Positions 21,811-32,163 are shown, numbered from the stretch's first letter. The stretch is DNA of 64,000 nucleotides from Flaveria trinervia (GCA_025506515.1 CM046442.1:105746617-105810616); one strand, 5' to 3'. Notes: generated by a model from the letters alone, not told the origin. Program-made: numbers and translations.

Positions 21811-24800
21811 ATGGCGAACATGCAAATCAAACCACAACACAACTGTGTTGCCTACTTCATAAAATCGGCATTTTGGACTAAGTTTGATGCTGCCATTGAT
21901 CTGATGGTTGATTCCCCGTATCAAATTGCTTTTCTTTTAAATCCAACCATCTATCCCGATACCTTCGCCAATTCTGGACAAATGTCACTGTCCATACTGG
22001 TGAGAATGATATCGCGATCACTCTCCAGTTGTTTGTAAACCAGAAGAAGGTGGTAGTCACTCCTGCTATCATTCACCAAACCCTAGATTTGAATGATGCC
22101 ACCTTTGTCACCAAATACCCAAAGGGAACCATTGATCTATCATTCATCAACCATGGATATGAGGGCGAACTAAGTGCTACAACCATTCTGAAGAAGCACT
22201 TCCATGATGTTGAACGTCTCATCTTCCACATGATCAATGTCTGCCTTGCCCCCAAATCCTCCTATGGGATCAAATATCATCCAGGTGGCAGCAGGTATTG
22301 TATTCTATCCTTGAATGCCAAAGCTTAAGTTTTCTGAAATTATATTTTTGGAATTAAAAGATCTGGCAATGAAACCTGTAGCTAACAGATGGATATTATA
22401 TCCAAGGTTTCTTATGGCCATAATCATAAATCAATTAAAATTGATGGCCCTGTTGGCCTTGGAGTCCCTGCTGTGGTAGTTTTGCCAGAGGTATACTCCA
22501 GGCACAACTCTGACCCACACCTCAAAGAGGCTGCCAAACTGCTCAAACCCAAGCATAAGGAACCCACAGCCTCATCCTCCAGATCCAAAGTCCCCTCCAA
22601 ACCACAATCCAAACAAACCAAAAAGGCTACTCAGGGAGTTGAGTCCCTGATGATGCCCCTGCAACACAAAGGCAGGATGAAACTATGGGTAGTAATCTCC
22701 CTGTAGTTTCCATGACTCTACCTGCTGAAACCGCTCAGGTATCCTCTCAATAGGATCCTGCTGCAACCAAAAATAAGGAAACCACGTTACTGGAATCTCT
22801 CTCACTTAAGAAGATTTCCATTGAAGAGCACCATTCACCCCAGGTTCAATCATCTTCACACCTATCTCCACTGAAGCCACCCCTACAAGTCCAACTGTGG
22901 TTATTGCACAAGTGCTGACTCGACTACATTCCTCTAACCCTCCCCAGAAACCTATTACCACTGGGAAAACCTCAACAGTTGAGGGAGAGTATTATAATGT
23001 GGCTGATAACCCACATCACAAGGATTACAGAGTTCAATCTCCCTGTGTAGAAGAGGAGATTCGAACATCTGGTGAGGCTACCTCTTCTCCTATTTCAGCA
23101 CATGACCAAGATGAAGGTGGTATCATTTCTAAGACCTCACCAGAGGCAACTACCAATAAAAGACATAATCCTGAGGCAGGAAGTCCCCAGTTCCAAGAAA
23201 TAAGGGCACATGTGAATACTGATCTACACTCACCACATGTTCATCCTGATTTACTCAGGAGGTCAGATGATTCAACAAAGACTGATGATGACCTGGGCTT
23301 TTTCTTTGATGTTCTAGCCCACAACACCATTCTTGAGACTGAGGTATTCAGACTACAAGAACTGCTTGCCAAAATGTCACAAGAATCAAGTCCATCTGCC
23401 CACATTCACCCACAGATGGTAGTTTCTTCTCAAACTCTCCCACACACTGAGCCACTCCCAACAACTTTGCCACCAGCCTCTGATTCAGGCACCATTTCTT
23501 AGGGATAGAACCCCTTTGAGCAAATGGTTGCTACCTTTCAATCATCCTTACCTCTCATCACTTCCATAATCACAAACATAGTGCATCAAGCCATTGATGA
23601 GAGGCTTTCCTCAAATCATCAAACCTTAGTTGATGTTGCTGTTTCTAAGAGACTTTCTGACATTCAAACCCATGAACCCAATGCAACCAAAAAGGGGGAG
23701 TCTAAGTCAGTGAAAGTAGACAAAAGAAAGAGAGTCGAAGAGGAAGAAGAAAAAGAGAAGAAAAAAAGGAGATGATCACCTACAAGAGAAAGAAGAGCTC
23801 TGAACAGACTAAAGGTGAGAAAAAGTTAGAAGAACTGATCAAAGAAGCTGATAAGCAACATAGCAGATCTATGGATAAGATTATTGATCAACTCTTCAGA
23901 CAATGTTTTGACACAGCCAAACTTGACTCTGAAATCAGAAGGCTAGAGATTTAAGAGATTGAACATAGATGGGCAAGTTGGAGTGAGAAAGAAAGGGAAA
24001 GGCTGGAAGCTATGACAAGATTCATATCAAAGCATCTGGGAAGATCAATCATTGAAGTGAAGTCATGGTCCATAGACAGTATTTTGGAGATAACCACCAG
24101 AATCTATTTTTCTGAAGTATTCAACAAAGAATTGATCATAGAAGCTCTTGATGAAGCTGGTGCCAGGAAAAGGTCGGATATGGTAAAGTTATCCAAAGCT
24201 TCACTCACAACCAAGATGCTAGAGCAGCCTGCACAATCTCCAAAACCAAAACAACCAACTTCACAACCCTCAAAACCAACACCTTTACCCAAGAAACCTA
24301 CTCAACCCAGTACCAATGATGCACCAGAGAGGAAGAGAAGGGTGTTGAGGATGGAAGAAGAAGAAGATGATGATGAGGATGATATTCTGCCAATCTCTGC
24401 TGTTCTTAAAATAAAGATTCCTGAGCCTAGAAGTCAACCAACAACAATCACACCTAACATCCAAAGGCAAATGGTAAAAGTCATGCTTGAAGAAGAAGAA
24501 CAACACAAACAACATGATGAGCAGCTATTGAGGATGATTGATAAAGAGTTTCCTAAGTCTTCATCCATACAAGCTATGAAGAAACATGCTCAGAGGTTGT
24601 ATGCTCTCAGATTTACATTTCAATATCAGAAAGAGAGAGTGAGAATTTGGCCTGACCCCAGAGTAAGTGACAGAATTCATAAAAAGAAGTTTCCAAGTAG
24701 ATACAATGGCCATGTAAAGAAGATTGTAGATGCTGTGATAATGCTGGCCATTGTAGTGTCACCCTAGGAAATCCTTGATGACTTCAAGAAGGATTACAAG

Positions 24801-25107
24801 TATAAGATGACTCCACAAAATTTACTAGAAAAAAAATGGTAAAGAAGGGGTTGATCTACAAGAAGCTTGAAGAAATAAGAAGAAATGAGCTCCAGTTGTT
24901 GCTTGAAGGCACTCATCCTGATGAGTTTGCATACAGAGAAATAACTACTGTGGAGCTGAAGAATGGAAAGCATGTTAAGTACTTATCAGAGTACTATGGG
25001 CCTGAGTTCTTCTTTGAAAGTGAAGCTGAAGAACTCACAATGGAAGAACAAGTTGTTTTCCTTAAGGCCTATGTCAGAGAGTCTTACAGACTTATCATTG
25101 GGAAGTA
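21811..25107 (+). pseudogene. Element B accessory ORF (unknown function, env-like position)
   Basis: Start MANMQIKPQHNCVAYF at 21811. The N-terminal domain (about 170 residues: FDAAIDLMVDSPYQIAFLLNP, KKVVVTPAIIHQTLDLNDATF, SFINHGYEGE) runs over a frameshift near 22035 to 22326. Next is a Pro/Ser/Lys-rich region (22389-22900). A linker (22897-23502) holds SDDSTKTDDDLGFFFDVLA. A helical part (23524-23775) ends in a run of basic and acidic residues with a KRKR motif that could be a nuclear signal. The C-terminal domain (23865-25107) includes ISKHLGRSIIEVKSWS, MIDKEFPKSSSIQAMKKHAQR and PSRYNGHVKKIVDAVIM. Stops occur at about 23502, 23775, 23954 and 24767, plus shifts. No transmembrane segment is evident, so an envelope role is not supported. 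Confidence 0.75.
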
Positions 25108-25297
25108 GGTCTCATGGATGGGGTAACAACCCTATGTCCAATTCCCCAAGACAGAGTTCCATTCATCCTTTGCAAATCAATCTTTCCGAAACCTCTTCCC
25201 TGTCCTGAGCTTATTTGAAGATTACCGAGCTGATCCAGAAAATGTTTCTGCCAATAAGTGGGACTTCAATAATCTTAAAGGTTTTGGCTGCATTGGT
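25108..25297 (+). other. Element B 3' untranslated region
   Basis: From the accessory ORF stop to the polypurine tract. The sequence is low in repeats and shows no ORF. Confidence 0.5.
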
Positions 25298-25309
25298 TCA
25301 GGGGGAGTT
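25298..25309 (+). other. Element B polypurine tract
   Basis: CAGGGGGAGTTT directly before the 3' LTR TGTTGG; the G-rich run would prime plus-strand cDNA. Confidence 0.8.
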
Positions 25310-25395
25310 TGTTGGACCAAAAGAACCAATGAACCAGGTTAGAAAAACCTTTATGTCCCACAAACATCAAAAAAACTAAAGTGATCTACAACTGC

Positions 25396-25694
25396 TGAAG
25401 ACAAAGTTTGAAGACAAAGTCTGAAGGCAAAATCTGAAGACAAAGTCTGAAGACCAAGTCTGAAGACAAAGTCTGAAGACAAAGTCTGAAGACAATAGCT
25501 AAAGACAAAGTCTGAAGACAAAGTCTGAAGACGAAGTCTGAAGACAACAGCTGAAGACAAAGTCTGAAGACAAAGTCTGAAGAGAAAGTCTGAAGACAAA
25601 GTCTGAAGACAAAGTCTGACGACAAAGTCTGAAGACAACAGCTGAAGACAAAATCTGAAGACAACTATTGAAGACAAAATCTGAAGACCAAGTT
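25396..25694 (+). repeat. 13-bp tandem array in B 3' LTR, about 23 units
   Basis: Near-perfect TGAAGACAAAGTC units in register over about 299 bases, with three ACAACAGC/ACAATAGC variants. Longer than the 5' LTR array (about 15 units). It produces open frames on the minus strand that are only shadows of the repeat. Confidence 0.92.
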
Positions 25695-25951
25695 CTCAGA
25701 AGTGTCACAACAGCTGAAGTAGTTCTCTTCAGTAGTTGTGATGGTTTACTTTTCAGTAGTTTGTAATCAGTAGTTTTATATTATGTAAAACATCTGAAGT
25801 TCTTACACTTCAGATGTTATAACTTCAGTAGTTGTAATGTTAGCTTGTACTTAGCTTTTTGTGAAGGTGTCCTCAGTTGTTGTGGACATCTTCAGTAGTT
25901 TAGTTTACTTTCAGTTGTTTGTATAAATCGGTTAGCTGTCACTACCAAGTG

Positions 25952-25988
25952 ATGTTAGCTGATGTCACATTCCTTTATAAAAGGAATG
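25952..25988 (+). promoter_or_regulatory. B 3' LTR promoter palindromes
   Basis: The TGATGTTAGCTGATGTCA palindrome is partly decayed relative to the 5' LTR (TGACGTCA lost). CATTCCTTTATAAAAGGAATG (25968-25988) is a full palindrome around the TATA sequence. Confidence 0.55.
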
Positions 25989-26177
25989 TTGACCTAATTT
26001 CCTTGTAACCGAAGTGTGTGCGTTAATGAAAACATTCTCTTTGCAGAGAACTCTCTCTCTATAACCGTTACTGTTTGATTGAATATTCATATTATTCTTG
26101 CTAAAATTTCGTCTAATTCTTGTACCATTCCGCTGCAAATCTTAATCTAATTGATCAAACTAGATTCCGATCCTTCA

Positions 26178-26182
26178 TGTAC
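26178..26182. repeat. Target site duplication of element B, right copy (TGTAC)
   Basis: One substitution from GGTAC at 12638-12642. It continues directly into C's RT sequence. Confidence 0.75.
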
Positions 26183-26931
26183 CGATTCTTCACTATCAGC
26201 TTATTCAACTCACGGTAGTCAATAAACATTCTCATACTACCGTCCTTCTTGTTCACGAATAAGACCGGAGCACCCCAAGGAGAGATACTTGGTCTGATGA
26301 ACCCCTTATCCAACAACTCTTGCAATTGCTCCATCATCACCTTTATCTCAGTCAGAGCCAACCAATACGGTGCCTTAGCTACAGGTTGGGCACCCGGAAT
26401 CTAGTCAATCTGGAACTCGATCTCGCGGTCAGGTGGCATTCCTAGTAAATCCTCGGGAAACACGTCTGGAAAGTCACACACCACCGGTACATCAGTCAGT
26501 TGTGGTGGTGGCGTGTCCACATCTTTTACGTAGGACAAGTAGGCACTACATCCACGCCTCATGCACTTTCTCCCCACTACCATAGAAATCGCCTTTGGAA
26601 TAGTCATAACTCGATCACCGTAAACCATCACCGAACTCCCGTCAGGTGCTGTGAATCGAATCATCTTGTTTCGACACATAATGATCGCCTCGTAGTTTGC
26701 CAACCAATCCATTCCTAGGACTACATCAAACCCGCCTAAGGTCAACACAAATGGTCTAACTGGAAACTTGTGACCTTCTACCTCTACGTCACAACCTTCT
26801 ATCATCTTAAAGATCCTGGTAGATTTACCTACGGTAGTTTCTACATCAGAGGGCGTATCTATACTCTCAGTACTAACAGGCAATTTACCACGGAAACACA
26901 GAAATAAAACTTTTAGTATCACTAGAATCAA
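26183..26931 (-). pseudogene. Element C protease end and RT N-terminal part
   Basis: 26401-26931 encodes the tail of the aspartic protease domain and linker (VVLGMDWLANYEAIIMCRNKMIRFTAPDGS, then CDFPDVFPEDLLGMPPDREIEFQID). 26155-26361 begins RT (MMEQLQELLDKGFIRPSISPWGAPVLFVNKKDGSMRMFIDYRELNKL) and is cut by element B after KNRY. The protease DSGA region falls at the frameshift near 26930; element D keeps it. A stop or shift separates the two frames at about 26401. Confidence 0.85.
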
Positions 26932-26957
26932 ATAACACAGAGCCTAAATTTGGTTTA

Positions 26958-28288
26958 CTAAAACATACCTGACACAACATTAGGGTCCGTCCTAGCCTCC
27001 TCCTGCGTTATCGTGAACGCTCTGGCACTCACCCTCCGCCCTTCAATCCCGGGCGTCTTCTTCCCTGCACCAGAACTTTCAGCCCTCGGCTTCATGTAGT
27101 CTCTTTTCATGTGGCCCTCCTTGCCACAAGTATAACACCTCCTTACCCCGCAGTTCTTTGCCACATGTCCGGTCCTTCCACAACGGAATTAGACATTGGA
27201 TCCCATTCTACACTCCCCCGTGTGCTCCCGTCCACACTTAACACACCTCCTCGACCCCGCACCGAATATGACCACACATCGGTCATTCACCCATGCACCT
27301 TTGTTTCTCGGAGCGGCTCCGCCATGTCCAAAGCGCTTCCCGTTCCAATTCGGATCACCACCACCTTTCTTGCTGCCTTCGGCCACCACCATAGTCCTTT
27401 CATCATACAACCTCCCTGCCAAATCAACCGCCAACCTAAACGTGCTTGGTCGGGCAGCGTTCATGTGCCTACGGATATCCGTCGACAATCACTGAATGTA
27501 CCTCTTGATCTTTCGTGAAAGAGGTTTCACCTGATCAGGCACCAGCGGGTGCCATCTCATTAAACTTTCCGGTGTATTGTTGATGTGACATTGTTCACTC
27601 CCCCAACTACAGGAAGTCACTCTCAACTTTGTCCATCTCTCGGTGAGGACATAACTCCTTAATCACCAGCCTTTTTAACTCTGCCACTTCATTGTTCCAA
27701 TTGCCTAACTACCCTTGGCTTGGAAAATATTGTTTGACCAACACAGAGCCAAGACCACAAATGAGTGGGCAGCAAACTTCACTTTCTGGTCCTCTCGGCA
27801 GTCACTGATAACCAGTATTGCCTCCATCTCTCTCACCCATCGGTGAGCAGCTAGAGCTGTGCCATTACCATCGAAGGTTGGGGGCTTGCATCTTTGAAAT
27901 GCCCTGTAGTTGCAGCCTCGTGCCGCCTCCAGCGTAGACTCTTCTTCCTCTTCTTCATCTTCGGAGAAAACCGTCTCAGTCTGCGGTCGCTCCCGTCCTC
28001 CCGAGGACCTATTCCTCTCTCTCCTTTCTCCTTCTCTTATAGCCTTAATCACTTCAGTCACTGCAGACGGTAAGACCGTGTGCATGACCTGATGCACTTC
28101 CTCCATAACAGCCTCCTTCACTAAGGCTCTCAAGTTAGCACTCTCATCTCCGCCCTCTAGATGAGGGGTCTCAGGTTCTTCCTAACCACCTTTTTGGCCC
28201 TAGGCCTTCCTTTTGTGGCTTGTGGTTCAGTACCACATCCACCACGACATCCACCACATGAAGCCTTCGATGATCTACCACCGGCCAT
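26958..28288 (-). pseudogene. Element C gag
   Basis: The start is taken at the ATG at 28288 (MAGG), matching D at 32164. An RG-rich basic N-terminus is followed by a frame change. 27705-28133 has the Retrotrans_gag region (FDGNGTALAAHRWVREMEAIL, CREDQKVKFAAHSFV). 27189-27488 is the C-terminal part with CVKCGREHTGEC. 26958-27164 has a zinc knuckle with a damaged last Cys (CYTCGKEGHMKRDY). Stops and shifts occur near 28140, 27700, 27500 and 27180. Gag would build the particle; this copy is dead. Confidence 0.85.
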
Positions 28289-28629
28289 CCTCAAAACACA
28301 ATATAAGATTCAAACACCAACACGGTCATTCAATGGAACAACTCAGTTTATATCAAGTATAGTAAGTCCCTAATTATAGTGGCCAGTTGTGATTAGCCAC
28401 TGACTTTACTCTTCATACCCCAAGCATTACCTATCCTAACTACATCAGTATCTAAATCTACTAACGGCACACAGAACAAATCATATAACATGCGCACATA
28501 ATGCCGTTTAACATTAAGAAAATACCTGATGGCACGCAGCTACTCGGACTGGTATCTCTTCCCTTTTTGTCCCATTTTCAGTTTAAGTTTAGGTTTATTT
28601 TGAAAATGTACCGGTTTCACTTAAACTTT
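28289..28629 (-). other. Element C leader between primer site and gag
   Basis: Non-coding leader. It holds a CATCAG/GTATTTTC sequence shared with D (31930-31942), which could be a 5' splice site. No ORF is conserved between C and D. Confidence 0.4.
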
Positions 28630-28645
28630 GGCTCTGATATCAACT
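28630..28645 (-). other. Element C primer binding site, mutated
   Basis: Minus-strand TTGATATCAGAGCC. It differs from D's TTGGTATCAGAGCC by one base (A for G). Confidence 0.8.
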
Positions 28646-30220
28646 TGTAAGGCCCCGTTCCCAGGACGCTCACAACTAGTCAATCATCGCACATAAAACA
28701 TATATTTTCATTAACTTATAGAAAACATTGCAGTGGAATCATTAAAACAAACATTTTATTTCATTATAAAAGTTTTTGCAAACATCGTTATCACATTAGA
28801 AAATAGTTGTTGTATTACATCACAAAAGCATTATAGAAAATGGATGCCATCCAAAAAAAGCCAAGTAGCCGCCCCATGCCATCCTCGGCAACTTTTACCT
28901 GCCAACTGGAAACACATAAAAGTCAACGTTGCTGAGTGAGTTCTAGTTTTATAATAAGACATGCTTTACTTTCATTTTAAACCATTCTTTACTTCCTTCA
29001 AATCATACTATACTTTCGTACATGATCACACATCATACATACACATAGATAATAACATTAATATCTTCTTTATTGTTTATCACATTCTTTCATTATATCT
29101 TTATCTCTTTCCGGATTAGTGTCATCAGCTATACCCCAAACGTATGCATAAAGCGGTACTAGCCCGAAGATCATAAATGACTTCCATAACGCAGAAAGCC
29201 TGGCACCAGCACCGGGGCAAGCGACAAAGATCCCAACTGTATACTACACCCTAAACGTATGCACAAAGCGGGTAATCGGCCGAAGATCATAAATGACTTC
29301 CATAACGCATATAGCCTGGAACTAGCACCAGTGTGAGTAATCACTATAAACCATGTACTATATCACTGGTCAGTCACAAAGACATAACTCCTACGTGTAT
29401 CCTTAAGGGTTAGCTAAACCACACACAGTTGAGCTTACGGTATTTTAGAGCTGTGCACCTTCGTACATTTTGCTTGCAAGCCTTTCTTTAATTTCTTTTT
29501 CACTAATGCATGCATTCTATCATTATGTTCCTCTTTTCATTATCTTTCACTTTACGTTACATAATACCTTATCATTTCTTTCACAACTCTAACACATAAA
29601 GCTATGGGAAAGATAAACATACATAACAGGAACACAACCATACAAAACATCGCCATACAAGGCACCATCATACATACATAACATAAATTATACATACCAT
29701 CATGCATAAACACCAATCATAGATCATCATTCATCGCCCATCACATTATCCTTGACTTCATTAAGTCAACATACATAGCCCCCGGGAACCTCCCAAGTCA
29801 AAGCCTACATATCACATTTTCCCTAAAAATCAGAAAATAAACTAAGTCCTTTAGGCGCATGAGCACTATGCAAGCGCATGGCCTGTCAGGCGCATGGGGA
29901 ACACTTAGGCACATGGGCAACTTCGAGGCACATGGGCACTATTAGGCGTATGAACTCTCAATCTCATGACCTTCCGGTCGCATGACCCTCAGTCGCATGG
30001 CCATCCAAGCGCATGACGAAATTTCAGGCACATGAGCCCTATTTGGGCGTATGAGGATTCGGGCGTGTGGGAACACTTAGGAAAATTCTATATATTAGGC
30101 GCATGAGCCCTATTCAAGGGCATGAGAAGCCTCATTCGTACCTGAACTTCAAATTGACTTGGGTAAAATATCTTTTCTTTCTTTTTTTCACTTTATTCTT
30201 TTTTAATGTCTTTAAAAAAT
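28646..30220 (-). repeat. Element C 5' LTR, outer end truncated
   Basis: On the minus strand it ends GGGGCCTTACA next to the primer site. Its start keeps ATTTTTAAAGACATT and AATAAAGTGAA, matching bases about 15-50 of the D 3' LTR, but the first 14 or so bases (TGTAACATCCGAAC in D) are gone. An internal deletion joins this start to the GCGCATG-rich part. The outer end faces the truncated 5' LTR of D. Confidence 0.8.
29840..30130. repeat. GCGCATG-word array in C LTR
   Basis: About 15 GGCGCATG/GGCACATG words separated by 8-18 bases, with degenerate forms (GGCGTATG, GTCGCATG). The reverse complement of the CATGCGCC array in D. Confidence 0.75.
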
Positions 30221-30233
30221 AACTGGGTTTTAT

Positions 30234-31816
30234 AGTGTCCATGCGCCTAAAGTTCATTCGCCCAAATAGTGTCCATGCGCCCAAATAGTGTCCATGTGTC
30301 TAGAGATAAGTTGAATTTGACTAAGTGTCCATACGCCTAGAATTCCCATGTGCCTAGGCACTCATGTGCCTACATAGTTTCCAAGTGCCTACATAGTGTC
30401 CATGCGCCTACAATTTTCCCAGAATGACTAAGTTATGGGCCATGCGCCCAAATAGTGCCCAGGTGCCCAGAAGTTCCCCATGCGCCTAACTATTCCCCAT
30501 GCACACAGAAGGCCATATGACCGCATAGTGCCCATGCACCTAAGACTTAGAAAATTTTCAAAGGTTTTGGAAAAAAATATAAAGTGTAGGCTTTGACTTG
30601 GGGGGAGGGGGTTCCCAGGGGATATGTGAGTTGACTTTGTGATGTCATAGATGATGTGATGGACGATGATAGGATGATGTGTGATTGATGTTATGCTTAT
30701 ATATGGTGATGATGTATGATGATTGTTATGTCATGTATGATGTTGATGATACCTTGTATGATTATGTTTATGTTCCTTATTATGTATGTTTATTTTCCCT
30801 GGCTTTACGTGGTATAGTTGTGAATGTAAATGAAAAAGTATTATATAATGTAAAGCAGAAGATAATGAAAAGAGAAATGTAATGAATGAATCCAAGCAAT
30901 GAAAGGATAGTAAAGAAAGTCTTGCAAGCAATGTATAGAGGTTCACACCCAACGAAGGGTGTTAGCTCAACGTTGTACGGGTTAGCTACCCCAGAAGGAT
31001 GCACACTGGGGTTTTATCTTTGTGATTGACCATTTGTATGTAACCTTTGTCGCTTACCCCGTTACTATGGTCAGGCCACCGGGCACAATGTATGGAAGTT
31101 TATTTATAGACTTCGGCCTAGTACCCGTTTTATGCTTGATGGTGGGGTATAGCATATGGCATTGGTACACATGAATTTACCCTGGTACTGTGGTCAGACC
31201 ACCGGGTGCAATGTATGGGAGTTTATTATAGACTTTGGCCCAGTACCCGCTTTATGCATGATGGTGGTGTAGAGTTCATGGTATTGGTACATAATTTAAA
31301 GAAGTAATGATGAATGTACATAATGTATGGTAAGGAAGATAAAGAATGATATCAATGACGTATGATGATGAATGAATGAAAGTTAATGAACAATGATGAA
31401 AGATAATAATGATATTATCTATGTGTAAGTATGATGTATGATCATGTAGAAAGTAAAGAAAGGTTTTAAATGAAAGTAAAGTATTTTAATTTTTAAAACT
31501 AGAACTCACTTAGCAACGTTGACTTTTATGTGTTTCTAGTTGGTAGGTAAATGTTGCGGAGGATGGCATGAGGTGGCTATTTGGCTTGTTTTGGATGGCA
31601 TCCATTTTGTTTTACGATAATGTTTTTGCATTGTAATGCGAACAAACAATGTTTTATAATGAATGTTGTATTATTTTGCAAAAGAGATTATTTATATCAA
31701 ATGAAATGGTTGTTTAAAATGATTCTGCTTTAGTGTTAAAGTAAAGTTAATGTAAATCATATGTTTTATGTGCGATGATTGACTAGTTGTGAGTGTCCTG
31801 GGAATAGGGCCTTGTA
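30234..31816 (+). repeat. Element D 5' LTR, truncated at its start
   Basis: Matches the last ~1.58 kb of the D 3' LTR (from about 38180). It ends GGGCCTTGTA before the primer site. The first ~0.7 kb is missing. It has the CATGCGCC array (30236-30540) and the paired block GGTCAGGCCACCGGGCAC... repeated at 31070 and 31190. Confidence 0.85.
30236..30545. repeat. CATGCGCC-word array in D 5' LTR
   Basis: About 15 copies of TGTCCATGCGCCTA/ATAGTGCCCATGCGCC-like words at 15-25 base spacing. The same array appears in the D 3' LTR at 38140-38490. Confidence 0.8.
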
Positions 31817-31819
31817 ACT

Positions 31820-31832
31820 TGGTATCAGAGCC
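31820..31832 (+). other. Element D primer binding site
   Basis: TGGTATCAGAGCC three bases after the LTR end; initiator methionine tRNA type. Confidence 0.9.
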
Positions 31833-32163
31833 AAAGTTTAAGTGAAGCGGGTAAAGTTTCAAAAGAAACCTAAACTTAAATTGAAAATGGGACGAAAGGG
31901 AAGGGATGCTAGTCCGAGTAGCTGCGTGCCATCAGGTATTTTCTTTAATGTTAACTGGTATTATGTGCACATGTTATGTGGTTTTTGTGCCTCTTGTAGA
32001 TTTAGATACTGATGTAGTTAGAATAGGAAATGCTTGGGGTATGAAGAGTAAAGTAAGTGGCTAATCACAACTAGCCACTATATTGACTTACTATACTTGA
32101 CATAAACTGAGCTATTACCTTAAATGACCATGTTAATGTTTGAATCTAATAGTGTGTTTTGAG
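31833..32163 (+). other. Element D leader
   Basis: Contains a short ORF (MGRKGRDASPSSC at 31888), CATCAG/GTATTT at about 31930-31942 and TTTTGAG just before the gag ATG. The GT and AG could bound an intron of about 225 bases, also visible in C. No splicing evidence. Confidence 0.35.

Larger units (their letters stand above)
12643..26177 (+). mobile_element. Element B: full-length SIRE-like Ty1/copia with enlarged 5' LTR
   Basis: 5' LTR 12643-14707, primer site 14710, gag 14939, pol to 21201, spacer with 38-bp array, accessory ORF 21811-25107, polypurine tract and 3' LTR 25310-26177. Over the last 427 bp of the LTRs I count by eye about 19 substitutions plus a few indels (about 95.5 % identity), so the insertion is older than E. 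All polyprotein parts contain stops or frameshifts. It sits in the RT gene of C. The 5' LTR is 2065 bp against 868 bp for the 3' LTR because it contains accessory-ORF sequence. Confidence 0.92.
25310..26177 (+). repeat. Element B 3' LTR (868 bp)
   Basis: TGTTGGACCAAAAGAACC to GATCCTTCA. Contains the 13-bp array, the CAGTAGTT-rich stretch (25710-25920), a promoter palindrome pair and a run CTCTCTCTATAACCGTT near the U5 side. It has no captured internal sequence, unlike the 5' LTR. Confidence 0.92.
10493..30220 (-). mobile_element. Element C: Tekay-like Ty3/gypsy retrotransposon, interrupted by A and B
   Basis: Present in two blocks, 10493-12642 and 26183-30220. Minus-strand order from high to low coordinates is 5' LTR, primer site, gag, protease, RT (broken by B), RNase H and integrase. 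RT before integrase is the Ty3/gypsy order. Close protein similarity to element D, which keeps a chromodomain, points to a chromovirus of the Tekay type. Removing B rejoins the RT frame across a GGTACC site. The 3' end of C, including chromodomain and 3' LTR, must lie left of element A. It is the oldest layer of this nest. Confidence 0.85.

Noticed and set aside
21811..25107. Accessory ORF as a retroviral-type envelope gene
   Set aside because: Its position would fit, but no signal peptide, cleavage site or membrane helix is visible in A or B.
25351..25708. Open minus-strand frames with repeating SSDFVFRLCLQTL
   Set aside because: Three overlapping frames stay open because a 13-base repeat cycles through all frames without a stop. 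They are by-products of the array, also at 14039-14236.
27111..27518. Plus-strand ORFs over C gag
   Set aside because: Antisense shadows of the gag region read on the minus strand.
30685..30882. Small ORF rich in Tyr and Asp in the D LTR (and its twin at 38624)
   Set aside because: Arises from TGATGATG-rich LTR sequence in both LTRs; no start context or domain.
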